This document shows, piece after piece, positions 5,299-5,349 of a stretch of DNA of 5,349 nucleotides. Under the pieces are notes generated by a model, which was given only the letters and a program-made list of their open reading frames with translations, made no database searches and was not told the DNA's origin. The translations under genes were made by a program, and so were the position numbers. Positions within the stretch are counted from its first letter, which is position 1, and the number at the start of each line of letters is the position of its first letter. Source of the stretch: an uncultured Veillonella sp. (GTDB taxonomy: Bacteria; Bacillota; Negativicutes; Veillonellales; Veillonellaceae). The DNA is taken from positions 1 through 5,349 of the forward strand of contig NZ_CAJLUB010000122.1 of assembly GCF_905209685.1 (NCBI RefSeq). Reading direction: 5' to 3'.

Positions 5299-5334
5299 AA
5301 AAAGAGCCAAAGGCATATGCCTTCGGCTCTTTTT
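5299..5334. terminator. Bidirectional intrinsic terminator, probably of a convergent gene to the right
   Basis: AAAAAGAGCC (5299-5308) pairs with GGCTCTTTTT (5325-5334). After a single mismatch (5309/5324), AAGGC pairs with GCCTT around an ATAT loop. There is a T run on the plus strand (5330-5334) and, from the A run 5298-5303, on the minus strand too. The oxidoreductase already has a terminator, so this one probably serves a minus-strand gene ending just beyond the window. The last bases hold minus-strand stop triplets (TAA 5346-5348, TGA 5342-5344), but the frame cannot be set. Confidence 0.75.
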
Positions 5335-5349
5335 CTGATTATCACTTAA

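Noticed and set aside
5142..5345. Minus-strand open frame at the right edge
   Set aside because: It reads through both terminator hairpins and the end of the oxidoreductase gene, and the sequence looks like translated AT-rich spacer.

Overview
The window looks like a chromosomal segment from a low-GC, diderm Firmicute. Negativicutes is the best guess, and a Veillonella-like species is plausible. The reasons are: an AT-rich sequence with strong purine-rich ribosome binding sites; a secreted SIMPL-domain protein of a kind usually found in the periplasm; an SstT-type Na+/serine-threonine symporter; and, at the left edge, a typical Firmicute rRNA leader (CTTTGAAAACTGAACA on the minus strand). The genus is an inference from general resemblance, not from any search.

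Layout, left to right. Positions 1-250 hold the start of an rRNA operon that runs leftward out of the window: tandem promoters P1 and P2, a hairpin at the P1 start site and a boxA-like antitermination sequence. The 16S gene itself is not in view. Positions 250-494 are a divergent, AT-rich control region for the next gene. Positions 495-1226 (+) encode an exported SIMPL (DUF541/BP26-like) protein. Positions 1207-1953 (-) encode the menaquinone methyltransferase MenG/UbiE. The two genes converge and overlap tail to tail by 20 bp, and each seems to have its terminator inside the other's coding sequence. Positions 1954-2296 are a divergent intergenic region with AT-rich palindromes, candidate menG promoters and a near-consensus sstT promoter whose transcript would start with a hairpin. 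Positions 2297-3517 (+) encode SstT, followed by a classic UUCG terminator. Positions 3662-5179 (+) encode a pyridine nucleotide-disulfide oxidoreductase related to dihydrolipoamide dehydrogenase and mycothione reductase, with its own promoter and an inverted repeat over the -35 box. Positions 5187-5334 hold two strong hairpin terminators. The second is bidirectional, so a convergent neighbour probably lies just past the right edge.

How the genes relate. This is a run of single-gene transcription units, each with its own promoter and terminator, rather than one pathway operon. Loose functional links are: MenG in quinone biosynthesis, SstT importing serine/threonine that an anaerobe could ferment, and the flavoprotein in thiol/disulfide or 2-oxoacid redox chemistry. 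I see no CRISPR array, insertion sequence, prophage or tRNA, and no evidence of a new multi-gene system. The most interesting points are the mutually embedded terminators, the atypical orphan disulfide oxidoreductase with a C-terminal insertion, and the palindromes at several promoters.
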